From Saprospiraceae bacterium (GTDB lineage Bacteria > Bacteroidota > Bacteroidia > Chitinophagales > Saprospiraceae), in assembly GCA_007128085.1 (NCBI GenBank), contig SKYC01000030.1, positions 1 to 8,045 of the forward strand: 8,045 nucleotides of DNA. The letters are read 5' to 3'. A program made the position numbers and the translations under genes. The notes beneath the pieces are model-generated. The model was given only the letters and a program-made list of their open reading frames with translations. It was not told the origin of the DNA and made no database searches. Below are positions 1-7,023 of the stretch, one piece after another. Every line of letters starts with the position of its first letter. Within the stretch, counting starts at the first letter, position 1.

Positions 1-32
1 ACAAGTCCAATTGAAATTAATGTAGTTTTCAT
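1..32 (-). CDS. Possible 5' end of an exported protein (partial, runs off the left edge)
   Basis: On the minus strand an ATG at 32-30 opens a frame reading MKTTLISIGL before the window ends. A Lys after Met followed by a hydrophobic run is how a signal peptide often begins, and the bases just before it (TTGAAAAT) are A/T-rich, as is common before Bacteroidota starts. No Shine-Dalgarno sequence is visible. Only ten codons can be read, so the product cannot be named and the start could be chance. The roughly 195 bases between it and the next gene would hold its promoter, but I could not pick out a convincing TAnnTTTG box there. Confidence 0.3.
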   Translation of the reverse strand, partial: MKTTLISIGL

Positions 33-226
33 ATTTTCAATGTAGCGAGCATTCTAACATAATGACTACCGTTTCTCGGCTATATAGCTGTCGAAGAGAT
101 TTTATGGAAAGTTGCAGAGGATTTTTCCGGTGTGGCACTAAAATAGTAAAATTGCGGTAATTTTTTCATTTTTATAATTTGCTATCCTTCCTTCTCTCCA
201 TCATCTCCCATCTCCACAAGCCCCCC
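33..226. other. Intergenic region with no supported gene
   Basis: This AT-rich stretch lies between the end of the trans-sulfuration gene and the possible partial gene at the left edge. I see no credible coding frame, RNA gene or U-tailed terminator. The one notable element is a perfect 10-bp palindrome, GCTATATAGC, at 79-88. It could be a protein-binding site or chance. A T-rich run at 160-180 has no stable stem beside it. Confidence 0.5.
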
Positions 227-1480
227 TCACTTAATCCTACCCAACGCCTGCGCGATATCGTCGATCAGGTCATCGCTGTTTTCTACACCCACAGACAGAC
301 GCACCATTTTTTCGGTAATGGACAACTTTTTCCTCAAATCGGGGTCGACATCCACATGTGTCATGGTGGCGGGGTGTTCGGCGAGACTCTCTGTACTTCC
401 CAAACTGACGGCCAATTGTATTAATTCAAGGGCATTTAAAAAGGCAAAGGCGTCTTTTTCGGCACCCTTGATATCAAAGGAAATCATCCCTCCGTTGGAC
501 AAACACTGTCGTTGTCTGATTTGGTATTGATGTCCGTCCTCTTCGGTCAGGTTGCCCGGGAAATAGACTTTCTCCACCGCGGGGTGCTCATTCAAAAAGT
601 CCGCAATTTTGTCGGCATTGGCCGCTTGAATGTCCATCCTGGCTTTGAGTGTTTCCAGACTTCTCAACAACAACCAGCCGGTGTAGGGACTGGCCATATT
701 TCCCAGAAAAGTGCGCAGCCCTTTGACTCTTTTGATCAGCTCTTTGGAACCCAGGCAGGCCCCGGCGATCAAATCGCTGTGTCCTCCGATGTATTTGGTG
801 GCTGAGTACAGTATCAGATCAGCTCCGTGCTTGAGCGGGTGCTGCCACAACGGCCCCATATAGGTATTGTCTACGGCGAGATACACGTTCTTTTCACTTG
901 TGGACAATCGATCCGCCAGTTGTTTAAAAGCCTCTATATCCACCAAATCATTGGTGGGATTGGCCGGCGTTTCCAAAAAAATCAAGGCCAGTTTATCTGC
1001 AAGGCCGGCGGCCTTCATTCTTTCGAGAAGTTCCTCCGGTTCCTGTCCCACGTGAAACTCCATGACGCGAATACCGAATTTGGTGAGAATTTTTTTGATG
1101 AAGTGATCGCTCCCACCGTATACCGGACTGCTCATGAGGATGAGATCTCCCGGCTGGAGGAATTCCATCAAGGTGGTCGATATGGCGGCCATACCGCTTT
1201 CAAAAACGGCACAGTCTTCGGCTTCGTCCCAAAGGGTCAGTCTGTTTTCCAAAATTTCGAGATCGGGATTGTTGATTCTGCTGTAGATGAGCCCCAGTTC
1301 CTCTCCTTCTTCCTGTTCCCGAAGTCCGTATGCCAGTTCGAAAAACGCCTTTCCGTCCTCTGCATTTTTGAAAACAAAGGTCGACGTCTGGAAAATGGGG
1401 CACTTGATCGAACCTTCAGACCACTCCGGTCGGTAGCCGTAGGACATCATTAAACTTTCGGGTTTTAGCTTTTTTTTCAT
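227..1480 (-). CDS. Cystathionine gamma-synthase / gamma-lyase family PLP enzyme
   Basis: This 417-residue cytosolic enzyme belongs to the Cys/Met-metabolism PLP-dependent family (fold type I), which does gamma- or beta-replacement and elimination on homoserine-, cystathionine- or methionine-type substrates. Visible signatures are the YSRINNP segment (Tyr66, Arg68) that reaches the PLP phosphate of the neighbouring subunit, SGMAA (95-99), Tyr121 stacking over PLP, Asp204 facing the pyridine nitrogen, the Schiff-base Lys229 in SATKYIGGHSD, the SLGSTESL loop (359-366), and Arg394 for the substrate carboxylate. The length is normal for the family, somewhat longer than E. coli MetB, partly through a Glu-rich insert near residues 54-62. 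Methionine gamma-lyases usually have Cys two residues after the active-site Tyr; here it is Gly123 (VYGGSD), which argues against a classical methionine gamma-lyase. Exact substrate cannot be decided from sequence. The start is well placed at the conserved N-terminus, although there is no clear ribosome binding site, only A-rich leader sequence. It is transcribed in the same direction as ccoI but about 290 bp away, so probably separately. Confidence 0.93.
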   Translation of the reverse strand: MKKKLKPESLMMSYGYRPEWSEGSIKCPIFQTSTFVFKNAEDGKAFFELAYGLREQEEGEELGLIYSRINNPDLEILENRLTLWDEAEDCAVFESGMAAISTTLMEFLQPGDLILMSSPVYGGSDHFIKKILTKFGIRVMEFHVGQEPEELLERMKAAGLADKLALIFLETPANPTNDLVDIEAFKQLADRLSTSEKNVYLAVDNTYMGPLWQHPLKHGADLILYSATKYIGGHSDLIAGACLGSKELIKRVKGLRTFLGNMASPYTGWLLLRSLETLKARMDIQAANADKIADFLNEHPAVEKVYFPGNLTEEDGHQYQIRQRQCLSNGGMISFDIKGAEKDAFAFLNALELIQLAVSLGSTESLAEHPATMTHVDVDPDLRKKLSITEKMVRLSVGVENSDDLIDDIAQALGRIK

Positions 1481-1533
1481 GGGTTTTGGTTTTTATCAAT
1501 AATAACCTGAGTTCGATTATTCTACCTCGCATA

Positions 1534-1560
1534 AAAATTTATAAATCAATGCTTTGCAAA
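1534..1560 (-). promoter_or_regulatory. Candidate Bacteroidota-type promoter for the PLP enzyme gene
   Basis: Read on the minus strand, TTTG (1560-1557) is followed after 15 bp by TAAATTTT (1541-1534), seven of eight matches to the TAnnTTTG -7 element of Bacteroidota sigma-ABfr promoters. The spacing is a few bases shorter than usual. It would give a leader of roughly 45-50 nt before the ATG at 1480. The surroundings are very AT-rich, so a chance match is quite possible. Confidence 0.22.
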
Positions 1561-1638
1561 TATTGTAAAACTAAATTGATGTACCTAATTTTTTTACTTT
1601 TTTGTCTTTTGATAGCTCACTTTCCTTAGAATTCCCCC

Positions 1639-1773
1639 CTATACGTCGTTCCTTTTTCTTGATTTATCTCGATAAATCTTCAAAAAATCGCCTGGTATAG
1701 GGAGTTTTCTAATAATTATGCGTCGCGATAATAATCGAACTGAGGTTAATAAAAAAAAATCCTCCTTTTTCAT
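1639..1773 (-). other. Small open frame coupled to the ccoI stop (44 codons, doubtful gene)
   Basis: The ATG of this frame shares a base with the ccoI stop codon (TGATG at 1775-1771), the arrangement used for translational coupling. It is where ccoS, a roughly 50-residue single-helix membrane protein, often follows ccoI. The translation begins MKKEDFFLLTSVRLLSRR and ends in a Lys/Arg-rich tail. It has no membrane helix and none of the acidic C-terminal features of CcoS, and I recognise no family. A strong AAAAAGGAGG motif (about 1770-1761) falls inside its first codons with no ATG, GTG or TTG at a suitable distance after it. I checked the other minus-strand frames here and found no CcoS-like helix. 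It may be a chance frame, a decayed ccoS, or a novel small basic protein; chance is the likeliest. Confidence 0.2.
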
Positions 1774-4211
1774 CAAAGTTTGAGTTTTTTTGAAAAATAA
1801 TAAACTCCGGTAAAAGTGATCAGGATGATCGAAATGGAACTGAGGGGCATAATAATAGCGGCAATCATGGGAGAGAGCTCCGCCCGGACAGCAAACCAGA
1901 TGCCCACCATATTGTAAATCGCAGAATAGGTGAAAACCCCGGCGATTAATTTTTGTCCCCATGCCGCCAATTGGATAAAATCGGGCAGGCGCTCCAGTTG
2001 ATCTCCCTTGAGTATACCGTCACTGGCCGGTGTAAAATTGTTGAGGTGATCACTTACGGCTATTCCCATATCGCTCTGCTGCAGAGCTCCTGCGTCATTG
2101 AGGCCGTCTCCTATCATCAGTGTTTTAGAGCCCTGTGTTTTGAGTTTTTTGAGGTATTCGAGCTTGTCGTCGGGATATTGGTTGAACTTCAGGTCCACCC
2201 CTTCTCCCAATACATTTCTCAGATGGGATTCTTCGGCATTGTTGTCGCCGCTGAGAACGGTGTTTTTAACTTTTGACTTCATGGCTTTGATCACAGGAAG
2301 TAAGCCCCTGCGGTACTGGTGAACCAATTCAAAATAGCCGTAGTATTGGCCACCCATTTCAACGTACACCCGGGAGCCGTTGCGCACCTCTTCTCTCTCG
2401 GATTTTCTTATAAAAGCCTCGCTGCCCAGGCGATAACTCTTGCCATTGACCTCCCCGGAAATTCCTTGTCCGGTCTCCTCCGCAAAGTTTTCTACTTTCA
2501 TTTGATAGTCGGTATCCAGATAGTCGACCACCATTTGGCTCAGGGGGTGAAGGGACAGACTAGCGAGCGATGAGATCGCAATTAGATCCCGGTCCTGCAA
2601 TTTTTCTCCGCGGTAATTCCCGGTAAACTTTTCCTGACTGGTGAGGGTTCCCGTTTTGTCCCAGACTATAGCGTCCGGTTTTGCCAGAATATTGAGTACG
2701 CCGGAATCCCTCAGGTAAAAATTATTTCTCGAAAACACATTGAGCAAGTGGCCATGTGTATAGGCCACGGTCACGAGCAGTGCACAGGGGCACGCAATGA
2801 TGAGCACTGCGGTGGCGGCGTCAAAACTCTTGCCGGGGTCGATAAACAACCACACCAGCCCCGCAATGACTGCAATGGCAATGACTCCCCAGGTAAAGTC
2901 TCTGCCCCATCGGTCGAATCGCTCCATCCGGTCCATGCTTTTTTTCTTGAAAGCATCTTTATTCCACAGACTGGTCAGATAAGATTGTGCGACTTCCCGG
3001 CTCAACCGAACCGTCAAGAGGTTGCGGGTCTGCCTGCCACCGGAATACACTTTTTCCCCCGGCTCAGACTTTACAATGGCAGACTCTCCGCTTACAAAAC
3101 TGTAGTCAATTTCTCCCTTCCCATCGACTATGTAGCCGTCCCCCGGAATGATTTCACCGGGTCGAAGCCGAATGATGTCTCCTTTCTTGAGTTCGGGGAG
3201 GGCTTTGGGGATGAAACGATCTTTGACCAGGGTGTCTACCGCAATGGGAAAATAGGATTTGAAGTCCCGGTCAAACGACAGCGATGTATGCGTTCTGGAC
3301 TGCAGGTAACGCCCAACGAGCATAAAGAAAACGATGCCCGACATGCTGTCAAAATAGCCGGTTCCAAAACCCAACGACACATCGGTTACAGAACGGATAA
3401 AAGTGGCCAGTATGGCCAGTGAAACCGGTGCATCCATATTGACATAGCCCTTTTTAAGCCCTGCTATGGCGGGTTGAAAAAATGCGTTGGACGAATAGAA
3501 AAATACGGGAAGAGAGAGAATCAGCGACATGTATTTGAACCACTCTCCCAGGTTGGCCTCCAACTCTGCAGACCCCGCCAAATAGTCCGGCAAACTCAGC
3601 AGCATGATGTTGCCAAAACAAAACCCCGCCACTCCGAGCTGATAGAGTAGTTTTTTATTGCTTTTACCGAGGGATCCGGACATGACATTTTCCAGTGATA
3701 GACTCGGTTCATATCCGATAGAAGCCAGTAAGACAACCAACTCCCGCAGACTAATTTTGCTTTTGTCAAACAGGATATGCGCATTTCGCTTCTCAAAATT
3801 GACACTCACCTTGATCACGCCGGGATCAAAACGGTGGAGGTTTTCCAGCACTCTGAGACAAGACGCACAGTGGATGGCGGGCAGTTCAAACCACACTGCC
3901 TGTGTATTTCCCTCCTCGTACCTGATCAGTCGGGACGCAATTTCCGGATTGTCCAGGTAAGCGAATTTTTCTCTGTCCAGCGAGATCTTCTTTCGCTCTA
4001 AATCGGGGTTTTGGTTTTTATCGTAGAAAAAATCGAGACCGGCCGATTGAATCAGGCGATAGGCCATCAGACAGCCGTTGCAGCAAAATGATTTACGGTC
4101 GGTTACGTACTGATTGTTATCCACTGCATCGCCACAATGGAAGCACTCCTCCTTTTTTACAGCGACTTCTGTTTCGCTGTTTTCAGCCTCAAATAAAGTT
4201 TCTGACGCCAT
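1773..4211 (-). CDS. ccoI: Copper-translocating P1B-type ATPase, FixI/CcoI family
   Basis: This 812-residue inner-membrane ATPase belongs to the family that exports Cu(I) to the periplasm for building the CuB centre of cbb3-type cytochrome oxidase. The N-terminus carries a Cys-cluster metal-binding domain (C23xxC26, then C43-C44-N-G-C47) typical of FixI/CcoI, followed by a heavy-metal-associated fold with C115-A-S-C118. Eight membrane helices are predicted, roughly 190-210, 225-246, 262-280, 288-305, 438-457, 465-487, 752-773 and 778-803. The membrane copper site is CPC (474-476) with Tyr766-Asn767 and M788-P-L-S-S, the P1B-1 Cu(I) signature. The phosphorylation motif is DKTGTLT (Asp518), the nucleotide-binding HP pair is 555-556, the hinge motif is GDGLND (701-706), and the actuator loop reads SGES (374-377) instead of the usual TGES. 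The start at 4211 gives the expected N-terminus. No ccoS, ccoN, ccoO, ccoP or ccoG is next to it, which is unusual for the family. A general copper-export role remains possible. Confidence 0.93.
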   Translation of the reverse strand: MASETLFEAENSETEVAVKKEECFHCGDAVDNNQYVTDRKSFCCNGCLMAYRLIQSAGLDFFYDKNQNPDLERKKISLDREKFAYLDNPEIASRLIRYEEGNTQAVWFELPAIHCASCLRVLENLHRFDPGVIKVSVNFEKRNAHILFDKSKISLRELVVLLASIGYEPSLSLENVMSGSLGKSNKKLLYQLGVAGFCFGNIMLLSLPDYLAGSAELEANLGEWFKYMSLILSLPVFFYSSNAFFQPAIAGLKKGYVNMDAPVSLAILATFIRSVTDVSLGFGTGYFDSMSGIVFFMLVGRYLQSRTHTSLSFDRDFKSYFPIAVDTLVKDRFIPKALPELKKGDIIRLRPGEIIPGDGYIVDGKGEIDYSFVSGESAIVKSEPGEKVYSGGRQTRNLLTVRLSREVAQSYLTSLWNKDAFKKKSMDRMERFDRWGRDFTWGVIAIAVIAGLVWLFIDPGKSFDAATAVLIIACPCALLVTVAYTHGHLLNVFSRNNFYLRDSGVLNILAKPDAIVWDKTGTLTSQEKFTGNYRGEKLQDRDLIAISSLASLSLHPLSQMVVDYLDTDYQMKVENFAEETGQGISGEVNGKSYRLGSEAFIRKSEREEVRNGSRVYVEMGGQYYGYFELVHQYRRGLLPVIKAMKSKVKNTVLSGDNNAEESHLRNVLGEGVDLKFNQYPDDKLEYLKKLKTQGSKTLMIGDGLNDAGALQQSDMGIAVSDHLNNFTPASDGILKGDQLERLPDFIQLAAWGQKLIAGVFTYSAIYNMVGIWFAVRAELSPMIAAIIMPLSSISIILITFTGVYYFSKKLKL

Positions 4212-4339
4212 GATTCACGGATCGCTTTTTGCCGTATCGGGCAAAGTTCGGCCTAAAATGAACGGATACCGATGATGGATGTCAATTCAGAAAATGATAT
4301 CGGAGAAGTTCGGCTCTAAAAATTTAAAGTTAATCCCGT
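4212..4339 (-). promoter_or_regulatory. ccoI leader region with a small hairpin and a short direct repeat
   Basis: These 128 bases separate the regulator gene from ccoI on the same strand. They contain a perfect 6-bp inverted repeat, TTTGCC/GGCAAA with a 6-base loop (4228-4245). It would form a hairpin in the ccoI leader 16 nt before the start; it has no U-tract, so it is not a simple terminator. A near-direct repeat, AAGTTCGGC(T)CTAAAA, occurs at 4244-4258 and again at 4306-4322, differing by one inserted base. No TAnnTTTG match better than seven of eight (GAACTTTG) was seen, and no FNR-type TTGATnnnnATCAA site. Function is unknown. Confidence 0.3.
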
Positions 4340-5284
4340 TTAGAAAGAAAGAGAGTTTGGAACACTGACTGTTTCATCGATTTTTACTCTCTCCTTTTTT
4401 TTTAAGTCGTCTGTAAACTCCAACAGGTCGATCATACTGCTCAGCAGATGGGCATTGTCCGGCAATTTGTAGTTTTGAATGGCGGCCTGATAACCGGAGA
4501 TAAGGAAAGTCGATTTACTGAAGTACAGCTCCATTTCCTCCAGATAATCCTGGAGATCAATTTTGGTCTGTGCCTCATTGATCATGGTAAAAATAAAGCC
4601 CGGCTTATGGATTTTGTAGGCGTCCTGAACATCGTGAAGTGTGATATTGGTGCCCAGATTGATGACCCGGTAGCCTCTGGATAATAGGATGAAATGAATG
4701 AAAAGAAAGCTCAACTCCTGGGTCTCTCCTTCGGGCATATAGATTAAAAATTTTTCACCTGATTGATAGCTGTCCGGCGGGATTTTATCAATGGCTGAAA
4801 TCAATTTCTGCCGGATAAGCAAGGTGATAAAATTTTCCATGGCGGGCTTTATGGTACCAGCCAGCCATAAAACACCTATTTTGTCCAGTAGGGGAAAAAG
4901 GAGTTCAATGGTCGTTTTTTCCATTCCCTTTTCACTGATGTGCTTATCGATAATGCTGTGGAACTTAATTTCATCCAGATCGATCATGGCCAAAGTGATG
5001 GCATCGATTAGATTGGCCTGATTGTCATCTCTGTCGGCGGTCAATTCATTGACTTTTCGATTGATTTCACTCTCGTCCATGCCGGCTATTTTGGAAATTT
5101 TATAGCCGTTTTTATTGAGCAGGACAACATTCATCAAAAAGCGGAGGTCTTCGTCGTCGTAATATCTGATATTGGTGGGCGTGCGCGAGGGTTCGATCAA
5201 CTGGTATCTCTTTTCCCACATACGTATGGTATGGGATTTTACGCCAGTCAGCTTTTCGAGATCACTTATTGAATAAACCGCCAT
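4340..5284 (-). CDS. MerR-family regulator with CarH/LitR-like C-terminal domain lacking the cobalt-ligand histidines
   Basis: This is a 314-residue cytosolic DNA-binding regulator. Residues 1-70 form a MerR winged helix (ISDLEKLTGVKSHTIRMWEKRY, with the wing at SRTPTNIRYYDDEDL). Residues about 85-165 resemble the helical cap, and about 177-290 the Rossmann-like B12-binding domain, of the light-sensing CarH/LitR repressors. In CarH the cap motif is W-x9-EH and the B12 domain motif is E-x-H; the two histidines bind cobalt. Here the motifs read W140-x9-E150-N151 and E187-T188-Q189, so both histidines are replaced, suggesting a sensor that does not use B12 in the CarH way. The fold otherwise looks intact. 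An A9 run codes for the Lys-rich tail near residue 295. The gene is divergent from bshA and 128 bp upstream of ccoI, so either could be a target, or only its own promoter. Relatives in Bacteroidota often sit near carotenoid genes; none is seen here. Confidence 0.88.
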   Translation of the reverse strand: MAVYSISDLEKLTGVKSHTIRMWEKRYQLIEPSRTPTNIRYYDDEDLRFLMNVVLLNKNGYKISKIAGMDESEINRKVNELTADRDDNQANLIDAITLAMIDLDEIKFHSIIDKHISEKGMEKTTIELLFPLLDKIGVLWLAGTIKPAMENFITLLIRQKLISAIDKIPPDSYQSGEKFLIYMPEGETQELSFLFIHFILLSRGYRVINLGTNITLHDVQDAYKIHKPGFIFTMINEAQTKIDLQDYLEEMELYFSKSTFLISGYQAAIQNYKLPDNAHLLSSMIDLLEFTDDLKKKERVKIDETVSVPNSLSF

Positions 5285-5322
5285 TTAGATGTACTTCACA
5301 TTTTCCTTTAGTCTAAGGGTCA

Positions 5323-5351
5323 AAACAAATAATTGTTCATAATGTTTGTTT
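5323..5351. promoter_or_regulatory. Inverted repeat in the divergent regulator-bshA intergenic region (candidate operator)
   Basis: The 113-bp region between the two divergent genes holds perfect 7-bp arms AAACAAA (5323-5329) and TTTGTTT (5345-5351) around a 15-bp spacer. Inside it a second TTGTT (5333-5337) also pairs with the left arm as AACAA-N4-TTGTT. MerR proteins bind imperfect inverted repeats in promoters, so this is the best candidate for the neighbouring regulator's operator. A near-match to the -7 element, AATGTTTG (5341-5348), overlaps the right arm and faces bshA. The arms are AT-rich and short, so chance cannot be excluded. Confidence 0.35.
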
Positions 5352-5382
5352 ATGGTCGAGCGACGTTAAATGTATAGAAAAA

Positions 5383-5390
5383 AAGGAGGA
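5383..5390 (+). promoter_or_regulatory. Strong Shine-Dalgarno site of bshA
   Basis: AAGGAGGA lies 7 bases before the ATG at 5398, an ideal spacing. It fixes the bshA start over the upstream ATG at 5370, which lies in another frame. It stands out because the other genes in this window have A-rich leaders without a clear ribosome binding site. Confidence 0.75.
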
Positions 5391-5397
5391 ACCAAAT

Positions 5398-6549
5398 ATG
5401 CGCATTGGAATTGTTTGTTATCCCACTTACGGTGGAAGTGGTGTGGTAGCTACGGAGTTGGGAATTGCCCTGGCTTCCAAAGGCCATCAAATACACTTTA
5501 TTACCTACAGGAGGCCCGCCAGACTAACGGGATTCCACAAGAGTATATATTATCACGAAGTCAGTCCCATTGATTATCCGCTTTTTGATTATTCTCCTTA
5601 CGACTCAGCCTTGGCCAGCAAACTCGTGGATGTGGTTCTTCACGAAAAACTGGATCTCGTGCATGTGCACTACGCTATTCCACACGCAACCGTGGGTTAT
5701 CTCGCCAAAATGATCCTTCGCTCCAAAGGGGTGCACTTACCCATTGTCACCACTTTGCACGGAACAGACATCACCATTGTGGGCAACGATCCCTCTTATG
5801 CGCCCGTGGTTGAATTCGGAATCAACGAATCCGACGGAGTCACCGCTGTTTCACAACAATTGAAAGACAGTACACTTGACCAATTTTCCATTACAAGAGA
5901 TATAGAGGTCATCCCCAATTTTATCGATTTCAGGCGGTTCAACAGAAAAAATAAAGCGCATTTTCGAAAGGCCATTACCCCCAACGGCGAATTCATAGTC
6001 ATGCACACCTCCAATTTCAGGAAAGTAAAGCGGGTGGACAATGTAATCCGGGTGTTTCACGGGATCAGTAAAAAAGTACCCGCCAAGTTACTATTGGTCG
6101 GCGATGGCCCGGAACGGAACAATCTGGAAATACTGTGCCGCGAATTGAAAATTTGCGAAGACGTCATTTTTCTCGGGAAACAAGATGCCATCGAAGAGTT
6201 ACTGGCTATTTCAGACTTGTTTATTCTTCCATCCGAGAGCGAGAGTTTCGGCCTTTCGGCTTTGGAGGCACTGGCATGTGAAGTGCCTGTCATCAGTTCC
6301 GATATAGGAGGCCTGCCGGAGGTGATTACCGATGGTTTTTGCGGATACATGAAAGCCCCTGACGATATCGAGGGCATGACTGAAGCTGCCTTGTCCATTT
6401 TGTCCAGTCCGGCGAAACTTAAAGAATTCAGAAAAAATGCGCTGACTCAGGCCAAAAAATTTGACATAGAAAAAATTATTCCCATCTATGAAGATCACTA
6501 CAAAAGAGTGGTGGAACGTTCCAGGGTCACCTTGAAAAAGGAAAGCTAA
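5398..6549 (+). CDS. bshA: N-acetyl-alpha-D-glucosaminyl L-malate synthase (bacillithiol biosynthesis)
   Basis: This 383-residue GT4-family retaining glycosyltransferase makes GlcNAc-malate from UDP-GlcNAc and L-malate, the first step of bacillithiol synthesis. BshB then deacetylates the product and BshC adds cysteine; neither gene is in this window. The two GT-B Rossmann halves are clear: the N-terminal half starts MRIGIVCYPTYGGSG with the glycine loop at 12-15 and has LHGTD (120-124). The C-terminal half carries the nucleotide-binding segment SNFRKVKR (205-212) and the EX7E motif Glu282...Glu290 in SESFGLSALE, followed by SDIGGLPEVI. Length and the HVHYAIPHA segment (89-97) match BshA of Bacteroidota and Firmicutes and not general sugar transferases. 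It is a single gene, divergent from the MerR-type regulator, with a strong ribosome binding site. It ends 4 bp from the stop of the convergent membrane-protein gene, leaving no room for a separate terminator. Confidence 0.93.
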   Translation: MRIGIVCYPTYGGSGVVATELGIALASKGHQIHFITYRRPARLTGFHKSIYYHEVSPIDYPLFDYSPYDSALASKLVDVVLHEKLDLVHVHYAIPHATVGYLAKMILRSKGVHLPIVTTLHGTDITIVGNDPSYAPVVEFGINESDGVTAVSQQLKDSTLDQFSITRDIEVIPNFIDFRRFNRKNKAHFRKAITPNGEFIVMHTSNFRKVKRVDNVIRVFHGISKKVPAKLLLVGDGPERNNLEILCRELKICEDVIFLGKQDAIEELLAISDLFILPSESESFGLSALEALACEVPVISSDIGGLPEVITDGFCGYMKAPDDIEGMTEAALSILSSPAKLKEFRKNALTQAKKFDIEKIIPIYEDHYKRVVERSRVTLKKES

Positions 6550-6553
6550 ATTT

Positions 6554-6982
6554 TCACGGCCAGTTATCCCATGGAATCCTCAGCATAACCAATCCAAAAC
6601 CCAGGGTGTAATAGATGACCAGCAGTCGGTATTTTGTATTCAGGTCCGAAGCGCGTTTTGACAGCACGTAACCCGCAGTAATGAGAGCAATTCCAACGAT
6701 ATTGATGAGAGGGTGTTCCAACATATACAGTCGCTGCGTAGTATCACCCATGGCATCACCACTAAAATTGGATAAGCCCAAGGGTGAAACAAAATACAAT
6801 ACAATTCCAACCAGCAACTGAACATGTGCGATAATTAAAGCGCTTAGCGCCACACCTTTAGATAGTTTGGTGAATGGTTTTTTCGTAAACAGACCCACTA
6901 AAAAATAGAGGATACTCATCACCATTACGATTAAAAATAGGTAGGCCAGAGCCGAGTGTAAATGTTGGAATCCCGTGTACAT
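6554..6982 (-). CDS. Conserved four-helix membrane protein, sometimes labelled cytochrome b-like
   Basis: This 142-residue integral membrane protein has four predicted helices at about 9-31, 44-66, 88-108 and 118-136. It matches, from memory of the family, a small Bacteroidota membrane protein sometimes annotated as cytochrome B but without proven function. Recognisable segments are the N-terminal HLHSALAY, AHVQLLVGIVLYFVSP (52-67), LEHPLINIVGIALITAGY (88-105), SKRA, and a C-terminal RIPW. Histidines 9, 53 and 90 lie in or at the ends of different helices and could bind haem, but this is inference. The start at 6982 begins at the conserved N-terminus and is preceded by an A-rich leader. The gene converges on bshA with a 4-bp gap, so the two transcripts probably overlap at their 3' ends. 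Confidence 0.85.
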   Translation of the reverse strand: MYTGFQHLHSALAYLFLIVMVMSILYFLVGLFTKKPFTKLSKGVALSALIIAHVQLLVGIVLYFVSPLGLSNFSGDAMGDTTQRLYMLEHPLINIVGIALITAGYVLSKRASDLNTKYRLLVIYYTLGFGLVMLRIPWDNWP

Positions 6983-7023
6983 GTTTCTTTTGTTTTATGA
7001 AGGTATATAATCACCTGTTGCCT

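Noticed and set aside
827..1453. 208-codon plus-strand open frame opposite the PLP enzyme gene
   Set aside because: It is antisense to a gene with intact catalytic motifs, has no recognisable domain, and is explained by the codon composition of the real gene.
2748..3422. 224-codon plus-strand open frame opposite ccoI
   Set aside because: It lies wholly within the intact ATPase on the other strand, and its translation looks like no protein family and is low in hydrophobic structure.
4393..4401. A9 run (T9 on the plus strand) inside the regulator gene as a possible phase-variation tract
   Set aside because: It is near the 3' end and would change only the last residues. Two other runs of nine occur in intergenic DNA, so such tracts seem ordinary in this AT-rich sequence.
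5370..5573. Plus-strand frame starting at an ATG 28 bp before the bshA start
   Set aside because: It is out of frame with bshA, stops inside it, and the strong Shine-Dalgarno lies after its ATG and serves bshA.
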